Source: Thermoguttaceae bacterium
GTDB lineage: Bacteria; Planctomycetota; Planctomycetia; Pirellulales; Thermoguttaceae
DNA: 52,132 nt
Assembly: GCA_017407125.1 (NCBI GenBank)
Contig: JAFQXE010000020.1
Location: 1 to 52,132 of the forward strand
Reading direction: 5' to 3'
Both the position numbers and the translations under genes were made by a program. Below, one piece after another: positions 27,901 to 35,188 of the stretch; the first letter of the stretch is position 1, and each line of letters begins with the position of its first letter. Under the pieces are notes generated by a model. The model made no database searches. It was not told the DNA's origin and was given only the letters and a program-made list of their open reading frames with translations.

Positions 27901-28517
27901 TTGGAGAATTCAGACGTTGCCGACGCTGTCGCCGTCCGCGCCAGGTTGGGGTTGGAAATGTACGGCGCGAGATCGTGGAGTTCCGTTTCTGAAAGCGGGT
28001 TGGCAAAGACCATGATTTCCGCCGCGCCGGAGTTTGGACGCCCGTAGTCGGACAGGAATTTTAAGGTGATAGAACTCACCGTCGTTTTGGGGAAGTCCAG
28101 CCGCTGCGGCAGCGCGTTTGGCTGAAGCTGGGCTTTGAGAACAGGCGTTGAGGAATCGTCCAGATAAACTTCGACGTCCTTAAACCCTTCATCTATGTAT
28201 CCCGCTCCCGCTCGTCCGAAATAGACAATTTCCGACGCCTCGACAGGCTTGTCCCACGTCAGAGTGAAGTCGGCTTTTCCCTTCGCTTTCTCGCCGAGCG
28301 TACACCACGCTTTCCCAGCGTCGCCGGAACGGGGAGCGGCAATCTGACCGTCAATCGCCTTGGACGCCGAATGGAAATCCGCGTATTCAGACGACGCCGA
28401 CGCCGACGCGCGCCGCGCCAGGTTGGGGTTGGACGTCTCCGCGCCCTGAACGTTTGTAGACCATAACAACGACGTCAGCGCCGCCAACGTCAAAAGGGAG
28501 GTAATATTATGTCTCAT
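24903..28517 (-). CDS. HzsA-related exported multihaem protein with two discoidin-like domains
   Basis: 1204 residues with a signal peptide (MRHNITSLLTLAALTSLLWSTNVQG). Two near-identical 150-residue modules (NPNLARRASASASSEYADFHSASKAIDG and NPNLARTATASATSEFSKDYSAANAIDG) are F5/8 type C-like and probably bind sugars. A beta-propeller-like middle follows (EIIFCTRKHMSEHWYANFGYY, GKDHYSLYEINVDGTGLKQIT), matching the middle domain of hydrazine synthase alpha-subunit relatives. Then come three c-type haem motifs, CIGCH, CVSCH and CDCCH. Such paralogues are widespread in Planctomycetota that do not perform anammox, and no other hydrazine gene is here, so hydrazine synthesis is not implied; electron transfer or glycan-linked redox outside the cytoplasm is the inference. 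It has its own promoter. Confidence 0.8.
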   Translation of the reverse strand: MRHNITSLLTLAALTSLLWSTNVQGAETSNPNLARRASASASSEYADFHSASKAIDGQIAAPRSGDAGKAWCTLGEKAKGKADFTLTWDKPVEASEIVYFGRAGAGYIDEGFKDVEVYLDDSSTPVLKAQLQPNALPQRLDFPKTTVSSITLKFLSDYGRPNSGAAEIMVFANPLSETELHDLAPYISNPNLARTATASATSEFSKDYSAANAIDGQIAQPHAGDEGIAWAINGGKAKGKADFTLKWKQPVEASQIVYFGRVGASYEDEGFKDVEVYLDNSQTPVLKAQLKPGAGAQRLDIPKTSVTSITLKFLSDYGRPNSGAEEIMVFAHPASDVQLKGAVPPNLVDEFVESVLPDEIIFCTRKHMSEHWYANFGYYADSVYHKPYHNNSGGALYAYNVKTKKLRTIFEDKGGMIRDPNVHYDAKKILFSYCPSGKDHYSLYEINVDGTGLKQITGVGEDTPLKLPEGVVPDETPGWRMEAKCNLNARDFSPPGWDDYEATYLPDESIVFCSTRAKRYVGCWLTHVGTIYKCNPDGSNIHELSCNVEQDNTPWVLNNGQIAYMRWEYVDRSQVNYHHLWTMNQDGTRQMVLFGNMYPGGVFIDAKPIPGSQKIICSNSPGHGQTEHYGRVAILDPTGGPDKRESMQNVTKSANYSDPWAFDEEHFMAASNDKIVIINLLGQESVLFKLPAELSSQGYKVNEPRPLMARPRERVIMNQTDYTKDYGTLAMANLYKGRKMQGVKPGTVKNLLIYETLPKPIHYTGGTEMMSIFGTFTLERLLGSVPVSEDGSAYFKLPANRPILFLAMDENGHCVKRMHSFVSVMPGENTTCIGCHEERTLTPTGDDRDKLFKIMHNNKPSEIQPVADMKDLGPDFHGVFDFPRDVQPILDKHCVSCHNSRREDGGVNLSGHWTPMYTISYTHLTWYKLLGDNRNRAVSNFEPYEIGTGSSRLVKLIEEGHQGVKMPPEEQAVIRHWIDAGANFAGTYASEASGGVGYYMANIPVWNKQTWPEQVAMRDAISRRCDCCHAPTTQDKNRVKYDIYVDNYSPANPRTRTDCTVAHDLCEGNARYSRMEIFDLSYPEESKALLASLSKSAGGLGSCEAKSGKPVFESTDDPDYQTILRGIQRGRDYILNEDNRYSMLYCDKNNGETPLKFKPRWAYLREMIRYGVLPVDADPTATYNPFTLDEQYWRSFWFVPEKRE

Positions 28518-28583
28518 GATATTGATACTGTGTAAGAATGGTTATATTCGTCAGACGCTTTGCGCCTGCTGTTCTTTTTATAT

Positions 28584-28612
28584 AATATATCTAATTGAAA
28601 ATGAAAATACAA
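28584..28612 (-). promoter_or_regulatory. Promoter of the HzsA-related gene
   Basis: On the minus strand TTGTAT (28607-28612), 17-base spacer, TATATT (28584-28589). The GC-rich start of the leader (aggcgcaaagcgtct) could form a small hairpin. Confidence 0.55.
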
Positions 28613-28670
28613 GAGGGGCGAGGGATTTTTTTCTTGAGAGGAAAAAAAGGGTGAGAATCGCCGATTGATT

Positions 28671-28732
28671 GGAAGGCGGTAATGAAGTGAACGAAGCGAA
28701 CGGAATTACGCATTCGCCGTCAGGCGAACAAA
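28671..28732. repeat. Dispersed element, variant copy
   Basis: The 22445-type element with altered middle (gaagtgaacgaagcgaacgg) and hairpin TTCGCC-GTCA-GGCGAA. The stretch to 28850 continues with acgcggagatgcggaggcgcgg and ttctttgcggctt tails seen in other clusters. Confidence 0.8.
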
Positions 28733-28855
28733 ACGATGGCGAGCCGGGTTGCGTAAACTCCCGGAAAACCTCACGCGGAGATGCGGAGGCGCGGAGGATG
28801 TTTGCGAAGTTTTAAAAATTTCTATGCGTTCTTTGCGGCTTAATATCTGTCAAAC

Positions 28856-28880
28856 AAAAAAGCGGGGGTTTCCTCCCGCT
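28856..28880 (-). terminator. Terminator of the PEP-CTERM gene
   Basis: Minus strand: agcggg..cccgct stem, then TTTTTT. It lies about 50 bases after the stop codon, beyond a heptamer array. Confidence 0.8.
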
Positions 28881-28907
28881 AGAGCGTTATTTTTTACGAT
28901 TTAAGCG

Positions 28908-28942
28908 TAACTCCTAACTCCTCACTCCTAATTCCTAACTCG
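28908..28942. repeat. Heptamer array (taactcc type)
   Basis: Five 7-base units (taactcc, taactcc, tcactcc, taattcc, taactcg). It overlaps the last codons of the PEP-CTERM gene, which are therefore repeat-encoded. Confidence 0.85.
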
Positions 28943-30589
28943 CTTACGCAGGAATAATACGATAACCCCAAGCGCCATCAGCGCCCATGTCGACGGTTCT
29001 GGAACGGCAGATGCGTTGGTAAGCAAAGATTGCAGCTGGCTTTCCGTCAAGGCGTAACCCCAAACGCCGACGTAGTCCATATAGCCTTGGCTGTTACCGT
29101 GATCATTATACGGGACTTCAAAAAGCAGAAAATCCCCCTCTTTGCCATCGTTGTGAAATGCAGCGCTGCCTTCAAGTTCATAAACTGTAGTCGCTACCTC
29201 TTCTCCGGTAATTGAATCAAAAGCGTATAACGTCAGGATTGAAGGATTGTCGTTGTCGCCTTTTTCAAACGTAACAGACATGTCGTACCATTTATCCGTA
29301 TCAAACAAAACTGGAGTTACGGCATTTGTCTCGCTGTCAATAGAATTAAAGAAATACTCTCTGTATTCGCCATTAACGTTGCCATAGAAAAGAGCTTTGC
29401 CGCCATCGGTATACGACAGAGAATAATGGGCGCCGCTATTATATCTTTCTCCCGCTCGAATTAAATCGTCGTAAGCGTTTGCTCCTGTTTTGAACGAATC
29501 CATTTTAACGCGCGTTGCCAACGTGAAAGAATCCATACCAATGGAACGTAACGTTGCATCTGCGCTATGAGCATAAGTGTTTGACTCAGATTTGTCGTGC
29601 AAATAATACCCATCTGACGTAAGCGTATTGCTCATGCAGGGATCCGCTTCGGATGAAATGGCGTTGGAGCCGTTGATCCCAAGGTTGCGTCCGTTGCCAG
29701 ACAAATCCAACCCGCCGTTATTTCCGAAATTCCAATACCCTGTTGCAGACGTTATCAATTCGTCAGTTTGAGCGGCGTTAGCCATTGTAGTTTCGCGGTC
29801 GTATGCATTATGATCTGAAGTAGCGCCCATAATCTTTTGGGCGTTAACCTGAGTCGGTCCCATCGCGCCGTCGTAGACGTTAAATTCTTTGAAATACGCA
29901 TCGGCGTAGCTGTCGTTCCATTTCGATTTTCCAAGATAGTTGTCGCTGCCAACCATACTTGACAACGCTATGTTTCCGGTTGTAGAGCCTATACAGACGC
30001 CATTGATATAATACATCAACTTTGTTGATGTTTCAGAAACCTGTTCGGCTGTAACTGTCAGCAGATACTCCTCGCCAACTGTCAATTTATATCTGCCTGG
30101 ATCTGTTTTTGTTTCTTGAAAGTATGTATAGGATTGACCATCTGTTCCTTGTGTTAAAGCGTTAAAAAAGCGATGTGTTGTGCCTGAATCGCCAAGATCC
30201 CACGCGCGGCTGTAATTCAGCAATGCGTTGGGCTTAACCCACGTTTCCAACGTAATTGCTGTTTTTGAACCAATGATGTCAGACGGTAGCAGAATATACG
30301 CGCCGTTAGCGTTATTTGTACCGTTGAACAGTAAAACGCCGCCGTCGTTGGTTACCGTTCCGGTTCCGACCAGGTTCAGCGTTGCATCTTTTTCGCCTGT
30401 CGCAAAGTTGGTAACAGCAGTTCCATTTGCAACGTTTCCTTCCTCCAAATCCTCAAACGTGTAGGAGTGAGTCAACGTTTGCGCATAGACGCCAGTTGAC
30501 AAAACCGCCAGAACGGCGAAAGCTGTCAAAATGATTAATCCGCGCGTTAAACTCAGGAAACGGAATGAACGGGATTGATTATTAGCCAT
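28928..30589 (-). CDS. PEP-CTERM protein with two LamG-like domains
   Basis: 553 residues. A long N-terminal signal segment (FLSLTRGLIILTAFAVLAVLSTGVYAQ) precedes two concanavalin A-like (LamG) domains: one of about residues 40-230 (ITLETWVKPNALLNYSRAWDLGDSG, LMYYINGVCIGSTTGNI) and one of about 280-520 (DSFTLATRVKMDSFKTGA, WYDMSVTFEKGD). The C-terminus VPEPSTWALMALGVIVLFLRKRVRN is a textbook PEP-CTERM sorting signal (PEP motif, one membrane helix, basic end), which in bacteria with EpsH/XrtA is cut and linked to the envelope or exopolysaccharide. The protein is thus probably surface-displayed and carbohydrate-binding. Promoter and terminator are its own. Confidence 0.9.
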   Translation of the reverse strand: MANNQSRSFRFLSLTRGLIILTAFAVLAVLSTGVYAQTLTHSYTFEDLEEGNVANGTAVTNFATGEKDATLNLVGTGTVTNDGGVLLFNGTNNANGAYILLPSDIIGSKTAITLETWVKPNALLNYSRAWDLGDSGTTHRFFNALTQGTDGQSYTYFQETKTDPGRYKLTVGEEYLLTVTAEQVSETSTKLMYYINGVCIGSTTGNIALSSMVGSDNYLGKSKWNDSYADAYFKEFNVYDGAMGPTQVNAQKIMGATSDHNAYDRETTMANAAQTDELITSATGYWNFGNNGGLDLSGNGRNLGINGSNAISSEADPCMSNTLTSDGYYLHDKSESNTYAHSADATLRSIGMDSFTLATRVKMDSFKTGANAYDDLIRAGERYNSGAHYSLSYTDGGKALFYGNVNGEYREYFFNSIDSETNAVTPVLFDTDKWYDMSVTFEKGDNDNPSILTLYAFDSITGEEVATTVYELEGSAAFHNDGKEGDFLLFEVPYNDHGNSQGYMDYVGVWGYALTESQLQSLLTNASAVPEPSTWALMALGVIVLFLRKRVRN

Positions 30590-30713
30590 TTTTTTACTCC
30601 TTTATGGGTAAAACTGGTTAAAGGTTATATAAATGTCTTTTGCGCCAGAACGTCCGGGCGCTGACCGTATACGTATCTTTAGAACTGAATATTTATATAT
30701 AACAATCGTCATT

Positions 30714-30741
30714 ATTCTAATTATAAAAATATTAAAGTCAA
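30714..30741 (-). promoter_or_regulatory. Promoter of the PEP-CTERM gene
   Basis: On the minus strand TTGACT (30736-30741), 16-base spacer, TAGAAT (30714-30719); leader of about 120 bases containing the arms gcgcc/ggcgc around 30640-30655. Confidence 0.65.
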
Positions 30742-30856
30742 TTCAAAATTGCGTAAAAATCGTTGTCTTATTGCGCAACCGCCTTGTTGTAACGGGATAA
30801 TCCGTTTAATCTGTACAATCAGAGTACAATTTTTTTGAGAGAAAAAGAGGATGTTT

Positions 30857-31205
30857 GAGTTAGGAATGAGGAGTGAGGAGGGAAGTGTTGGAAGAATGAG
30901 CAATTATCAATTACGCAAAGCGACCAACGGGAGCGGATTTAATATGTCTCGCGCGGCAGCCCCGCCTGCCAGTGGAACAAAGTTCCGGAAACAAATTCTT
31001 GCGAAACCCAAAACGCTTCTGGGGCGCGGACGAAGTCCGCCGAAGAAAAATTTTAGCCGCAAAGAACGCAAAGTTCGCAAAGAAATGGAAGGCGGTAACG
31101 GAATGAGCGAAGCGAATGTAGTTACGCTTCAACAAGCCACGCAGACACCCTCCATCGCAGTCGAAAACCTTTCTGGATCGCGGATAAAATCCGCAACAGA
31201 AATTT
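30857..31205. repeat. Repeat cluster upstream of the first ankyrin gene
   Basis: A heptamer array (gagttag, gaatgag, gagtgag, gagggaa; 30857-30884), the core gcgaccaacgggagcgg (near 30918-30936), hairpins GCGGAC-GAA-GTCCGC (31026-31040) and GCGGAT-AAA-ATCCGC (31180-31194), agccgcaaagaacgcaaag tails, and a shortened 22445-type element (31087-31130). No gene of its own. Confidence 0.75.
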
Positions 31206-31238
31206 TCCCCGCACGGCGAGGAGCCGTTCCCAGTCCTC

Positions 31239-31298
31239 TTGATAAAAACTCAATAAATTATATAATTCTAAAAGAGGAATTATTTAATTCCTCTTTTA
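31239..31298 (+). promoter_or_regulatory. Promoter and leader hairpin of the first ankyrin gene
   Basis: TTGATA (31239-31244), 16-base spacer, TATAAT (31261-31266). A perfect 14-bp inverted repeat (taaaagaggaatta 31269-31282 / taattcctctttta 31285-31298) follows at the predicted start. The sequence ctcaataaattatataat recurs as ctcaataaattatacaat ahead of the second ankyrin gene (near 34680), so the promoter was duplicated with the gene. Confidence 0.65.
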
Positions 31299-31337
31299 CT
31301 TTGTAAAGCCCTGCATATATTAAAGGAGAATGTCTCG

Positions 31338-32579
31338 ATGATTCGTAAATTTGTTTTGAGCGTATTGCTTCTTGTTTCAGACGTAATTTCAGGCGTCTGT
31401 TTCGGAGCGGAAAATTCTGATATTTCTTCGCTAAAACAGAAATCTGTCGAACAGTTTGGTCAAAAAAGCGTTGATCGTTTTGAACAGATGTTTCAAACGG
31501 GTGAATTCGATTTTAATTATCGTTCTTATATGAATACTGCTACAATTATTCATTATACCGCTTTGCTGGGAGATATAAAACGAATTCAATTGCTCGTTGA
31601 ACATGGGGGAGACTTAAATACGAAAGCTTTTAGTTTGTCAGTCTTACACTTTGCTGCTCAAAGCGGAAATCTGGAACTTGTTCAATGGCTGGTTGAAAAG
31701 GGGCTGGACGTCAACGCAATAGATAATTTAGGGTTTACAGTCTTGCATAGCGCCGCTCTAAGCGGAAATTTGGAACTTGTTCAATGGCTGGTTGAAAAGG
31801 GACTGGACGTTAACGCAAAAGTCGCTGATGGCTCTACGGTCTTACATGTTGCCGCCGAAAGCAGTAATCTGGACGTGATTAAATATCTGGTTGAAAAAGG
31901 CGCGGACGTTAATGCAAAACAAATAAACGGAGTTGCGATCTTGCATACCGCCGCCATAAAAGGCAATCTGGAAATGGTGAAATACCTCATTGGAAAGGGC
32001 GCTGACGACAAGGCAATTGGCGTCATACATTTTGCCGCCCAAAGCGGGAATTTGGAACTGATTAAATTTCTCGTTGAAAGGGGCGCAGACGTCAACGCAA
32101 AAGACGGCGTATCGGGAACGGTTTTGCATTATGCCGTTAAAAGCGATAATCTGGAGTTGGTTGAGTGGTTGGTTGAAAAGGGTGCAGATATTAATGCAAA
32201 AGATAAATATGACAATACCATTTTACATTCAGCCGCCAAAAACGGCAGTCTTGAAGTAATTCCAAGGCTGATTGAAAAAGGATTGAACGTCAACGCTAAA
32301 AACGACGATGGAAGCGTTATTTTACATTATGCCGCTAACTCTAAAACTGGCAATCTTGAACTGGTTAAATTCCTCGTAGAAAAAGGCGCGGACATCAATT
32401 CAAAAGACAATAGCGGCTGGACAGCTTTGCATGATGCCGCCTTAAGCGATAATCTGGAAGTGGCTGATTGGTTGATAGAACATGGGGCTAACGTCAACGT
32501 AAAAGGACTCTTGGACGCAGCCGCTGCGAGCGGGAGTCCTAAAATGGTTCAATGGCTTAAAGAACATGGCGCGAAATGA
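31338..32579 (+). CDS. Exported ankyrin-repeat protein 1
   Basis: 413 residues. AAAGGAG stands 9 bases before the ATG; the N-terminus (MIRKFVLSVLLLVSDVISGVCFGAEN) is a signal peptide. After a short conserved head (FGQKSVDRFEQMFQTGEFDF) come about ten ankyrin repeats of 33 residues with the usual G-N-LELVQWLVEKGLDVNAK pattern. Ankyrin stacks bind proteins; outside the cytoplasm the partner is unknown. Repeats differ enough not to be very recent copies. It converges on a longer paralogue at 32948-34615 with the same signal peptide and head. A role in periplasmic protection (compare AnkB of Pseudomonas) is possible but only an analogy. Confidence 0.9.
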   Translation: MIRKFVLSVLLLVSDVISGVCFGAENSDISSLKQKSVEQFGQKSVDRFEQMFQTGEFDFNYRSYMNTATIIHYTALLGDIKRIQLLVEHGGDLNTKAFSLSVLHFAAQSGNLELVQWLVEKGLDVNAIDNLGFTVLHSAALSGNLELVQWLVEKGLDVNAKVADGSTVLHVAAESSNLDVIKYLVEKGADVNAKQINGVAILHTAAIKGNLEMVKYLIGKGADDKAIGVIHFAAQSGNLELIKFLVERGADVNAKDGVSGTVLHYAVKSDNLELVEWLVEKGADINAKDKYDNTILHSAAKNGSLEVIPRLIEKGLNVNAKNDDGSVILHYAANSKTGNLELVKFLVEKGADINSKDNSGWTALHDAALSDNLEVADWLIEHGANVNVKGLLDAAAASGSPKMVQWLKEHGAK

Positions 32580-32639
32580 CAATAGACGAGCCGGGTTGCG
32601 TAAGCGTCTGGTAAAAACTCACGCGAAGTTCGCAAAGTT

Positions 32640-32920
32640 CGCAAAGTAATTTTAACCACAAAAAACACAAAGAACACAAAGAGCGCAAAAAATGGAAGGC
32701 GGTAATGGAGCGACCAGCGGGAGCGGAATTACGCAGTTCGCCGAAGGCGAACCGAAACGTCGGAAATACGCATAACAAAATGACGCAGCCGAAACCTCCT
32801 CGGATCGCGAGCGATAGCTCGCCGAAGAATATTTAGCCGTAAAGAACGCAAAGAAATTTTTAAAACATCTCGAACATCCTCCGCGGCTCCGCATCTCCGC
32901 GTGAGATTTGCCCGGGGGCT
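32640..32920. repeat. Repeat cluster between the convergent ankyrin genes
   Basis: cgcaaagttcgcaaag tails, a 22445-type element with hairpin GTTCGCC-GAA-GGCGAAC (32694-32754), hairpin GCGAGC-GATA-GCTCGC (32807-32822) and the tail ccgcggctccgcatctccgcgtgag. It mirrors the order of the cluster at 24496-24894. Confidence 0.8.
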
Positions 32921-32947
32921 TACGCACCCCGGTTCGCCTATTGTCTA

Positions 32948-34615
32948 TTACCAGTATGTTGCGCCTTGTGCTTTCAGCCAATCTGTCAGTTCTTGATTCC
33001 TCTTATCAGAGTAAGATAAAACTGTAAATCCTTGACGGTCTTTTGCATGAATATCCAGTCCCTGTTCAACCAGCCATTGCACCAGTTTCAAATTTCCGCT
33101 TCCGGCGGCGCAATGTAAAACAGTCCGTTTATATTTATCTTTCGATTTGACGTCCAGTCCCTGTTCAGCCAGCCATTGAACCAGATTCAAATTGCCGCTT
33201 TTAGCGCCATTATGCAAGACGGTCGTTTCGTAGTTGTTTTTTGCTTTGACGTCCGCGCCATGCTCAACCAAATACTGAACTATTTCAAGATTTCCTTTTT
33301 CGGCGGCAACATGCAAAACCGTAAAACCTTCTTTATCTATTGCCTTGACGTTTGCGCCATGTTCTACGAGATATTTAACAAATTCAAGATGGCCTCTCCA
33401 TACAGCGCTATATAGAGCGGTTCGCCCAATAATACTATCCTTAGCGTTAATATCAATACCCTTTTCAACCAGATATTTAACCATTTCCAGATTGCCTCTT
33501 TCGACGGCGTTATACAAGACAGTAAACCCTCCGTCGTTTTTTGTGTTAACGTCTGCGCCTTGTTCGATAAGATATTTTACCATTTCCCATTGCATACATA
33601 AATCGGCGATACTCAAGACCGCCAACCCCTGATTGTCTTTTGCATCGATATCCGCTCCCTTTTCAACAAGAAATCTAACCATATCCAGATTACCGTCCCA
33701 AACGGCAGCATGTAAGACGCCTTTCTTATTATTATCTATTGTTTTGACATCAGCGCCCTTTTCAACCAGCAATTTAACCATTTCCAGATTACCTCTTTCG
33801 GCGGCATAAAACAAGGCTGTTTCTCCAATGCTGTCTTTTGTGTTGACATCTGCCCCGCGCTTAACAAGCAATTGAACTACATCGATTTGATTTTCATAAG
33901 CGGCAAAATGTAAAGGCGTTACATTATGTTCGTTTTTTACGTTGACGTCAGCGTCATGTTTAATTAGCCACTCAACCAGTTTCATATTGCCACTCCGAGC
34001 GGCACAATGCAAAACAGACATTCCCTCGCTGTCTTTTGCGTTGATATCTGCGCCATGTTCTATCAGAAAATTAATCATTTCCAGATTATCGTAACAGTAA
34101 GCAAAATGTAAGGCGATTCCGTTCTCATTACTTGCGTTGACGTCAGCGCCCTTTTCAACCAGAAACTTAAACACTTCCCAATTATTGTAAAATGCGGCAT
34201 AATGTAATCCCGTCTTTCCATTGCGGTCTTTAGCATTGACGTCCAGCCCCTGCTCAACGAACCATTGTACCAATTCTAAATTACCGCTCCGTATTGCATA
34301 ATATAAGATTGATGTTTTGTCATTGTCTTTCGTGTTGATGTCAGCGCCCTTTTCAACGAGCAATTTAACTCGTTTCAAATCTCCCATCAGCGCGGCATAA
34401 CGAAGGACTCCGCCTTTTTCACTATCGGAACAATATGTAAAATCAAATTCTCCCGTTTGGAACATCTGTTCAAAACGTTCTACGCTTTCTTTGCCAAATA
34501 TTTCGATAGCTCTCTGCGTTTTTGATTGATGGTTCGAGTTCTCTGCTCCGAAACAGACGCCTGAAATCGCGACTAAAACTGAAAGGCATGCACTCAAAAC
34601 GGTTTTATAAATCAT
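32948..34615 (-). CDS. Exported ankyrin-repeat protein 2
   Basis: 555 residues with AAAGGAG before the ATG and a signal peptide (MIYKTVLSACLSVLVAISGVCFGAEN) nearly the same at its end as that of the convergent paralogue. The head (FGKESVERFEQMFQTGEFDF) is shared almost letter for letter, then about fifteen ankyrin repeats follow (GNLEMVKYLVEKGIDINAKD pattern), ending in WLKAQGATYW. The difference from paralogue 1 is mainly repeat number. The pair probably arose by duplication including the promoter, with inversion, and the space between them is filled with dispersed repeats that could have mediated it. Confidence 0.9.
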   Translation of the reverse strand: MIYKTVLSACLSVLVAISGVCFGAENSNHQSKTQRAIEIFGKESVERFEQMFQTGEFDFTYCSDSEKGGVLRYAALMGDLKRVKLLVEKGADINTKDNDKTSILYYAIRSGNLELVQWFVEQGLDVNAKDRNGKTGLHYAAFYNNWEVFKFLVEKGADVNASNENGIALHFAYCYDNLEMINFLIEHGADINAKDSEGMSVLHCAARSGNMKLVEWLIKHDADVNVKNEHNVTPLHFAAYENQIDVVQLLVKRGADVNTKDSIGETALFYAAERGNLEMVKLLVEKGADVKTIDNNKKGVLHAAVWDGNLDMVRFLVEKGADIDAKDNQGLAVLSIADLCMQWEMVKYLIEQGADVNTKNDGGFTVLYNAVERGNLEMVKYLVEKGIDINAKDSIIGRTALYSAVWRGHLEFVKYLVEHGANVKAIDKEGFTVLHVAAEKGNLEIVQYLVEHGADVKAKNNYETTVLHNGAKSGNLNLVQWLAEQGLDVKSKDKYKRTVLHCAAGSGNLKLVQWLVEQGLDIHAKDRQGFTVLSYSDKRNQELTDWLKAQGATYW

Positions 34616-34861
34616 TGGGATGTTCTCCTTTAATAATTGCTGGTATTGTCTAAAAGGGAATTAAATAGATTGTATAATTTATTGAGAATATTGTAAAGAG
34701 ATATTCTAAGGAAATTCGGAATTGACACAAAAACTCCATTGGGTTCGTTACCCGCTTGTTAAATACTCACTCAGAACTGCATAGCAGTTTTAGTCGAAAG
34801 CTTCGCGGCGTTTTTTATTTCTTTGCGAACTTTGCGTTTTTTACGGCTAAAAAAATATTTG

Positions 34862-35010
34862 GCGGCTGATACAGCCGCGATCCAGCAGGTCGGAGGGGTT
34901 GACACGTCCTCAAGGTTTTGAAGGCTTCCGCCGCAAAGCGATTACCAATTAATAACTTTGCGAACTTCGCGGACTTTGCGTGCGGATTCTTCGGCGGACA
35001 GTATGTCCGC
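34862..35010. repeat. Two further covarying hairpins upstream of ankyrin gene 2
   Basis: GCGGCT-GATAC-AGCCGC (34862-34878) and GCGGAC-AGTAT-GTCCGC (34994-35010), each followed by a gcgaaccagcgggacgg- or gcgatccagcaggtcgg-like stretch and ggaggcttccgc. They match the element at 24498-24575. Confidence 0.8.
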
Positions 35011-35120
35011 GAACCAGCGGGACGGAGGGGCTTTCCGTGTTCTCAAGATTTATGGAGGCTTCCGCGTTTTTGTCTTGACGGCAAGCCGTCAAGTACGAAA
35101 GCGGCGCCAAGGCGCCGCAC

Positions 35121-35153
35121 TCCAAAAAAGGCGGGAAGAAATTCCCGCCTTTT
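35121..35153 (-). terminator. Terminator of metG
   Basis: A 12-bp stem (aaaaggcgggaa / ttcccgcctttt) with a 3-base loop; the minus strand continues TTTTTTGG. Confidence 0.9.
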
Positions 35154-35160
35154 CAATTAC

Positions 35161-35188
35161 TAATCACTAATCACTAATTCCTAATTAG
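35161..35188. repeat. Heptamer array overlapping the metG stop
   Basis: taatcac, taatcac, taattcc, taattag: four units lie exactly at the end of metG, so the stop codon belongs to the array. Confidence 0.85.

Noticed and set aside
24903..28517. Hydrazine synthase, implying anammox metabolism
   Set aside because: Only a related alpha-subunit-like domain is present, fused to other domains; no beta/gamma subunit or hydrazine dehydrogenase is nearby, and such paralogues are common outside anammox bacteria.
28551..28850. Remnant insertion sequence near the PEP-CTERM gene
   Set aside because: No transposase frame or terminal repeats; the stretch consists of the same small dispersed elements as elsewhere.
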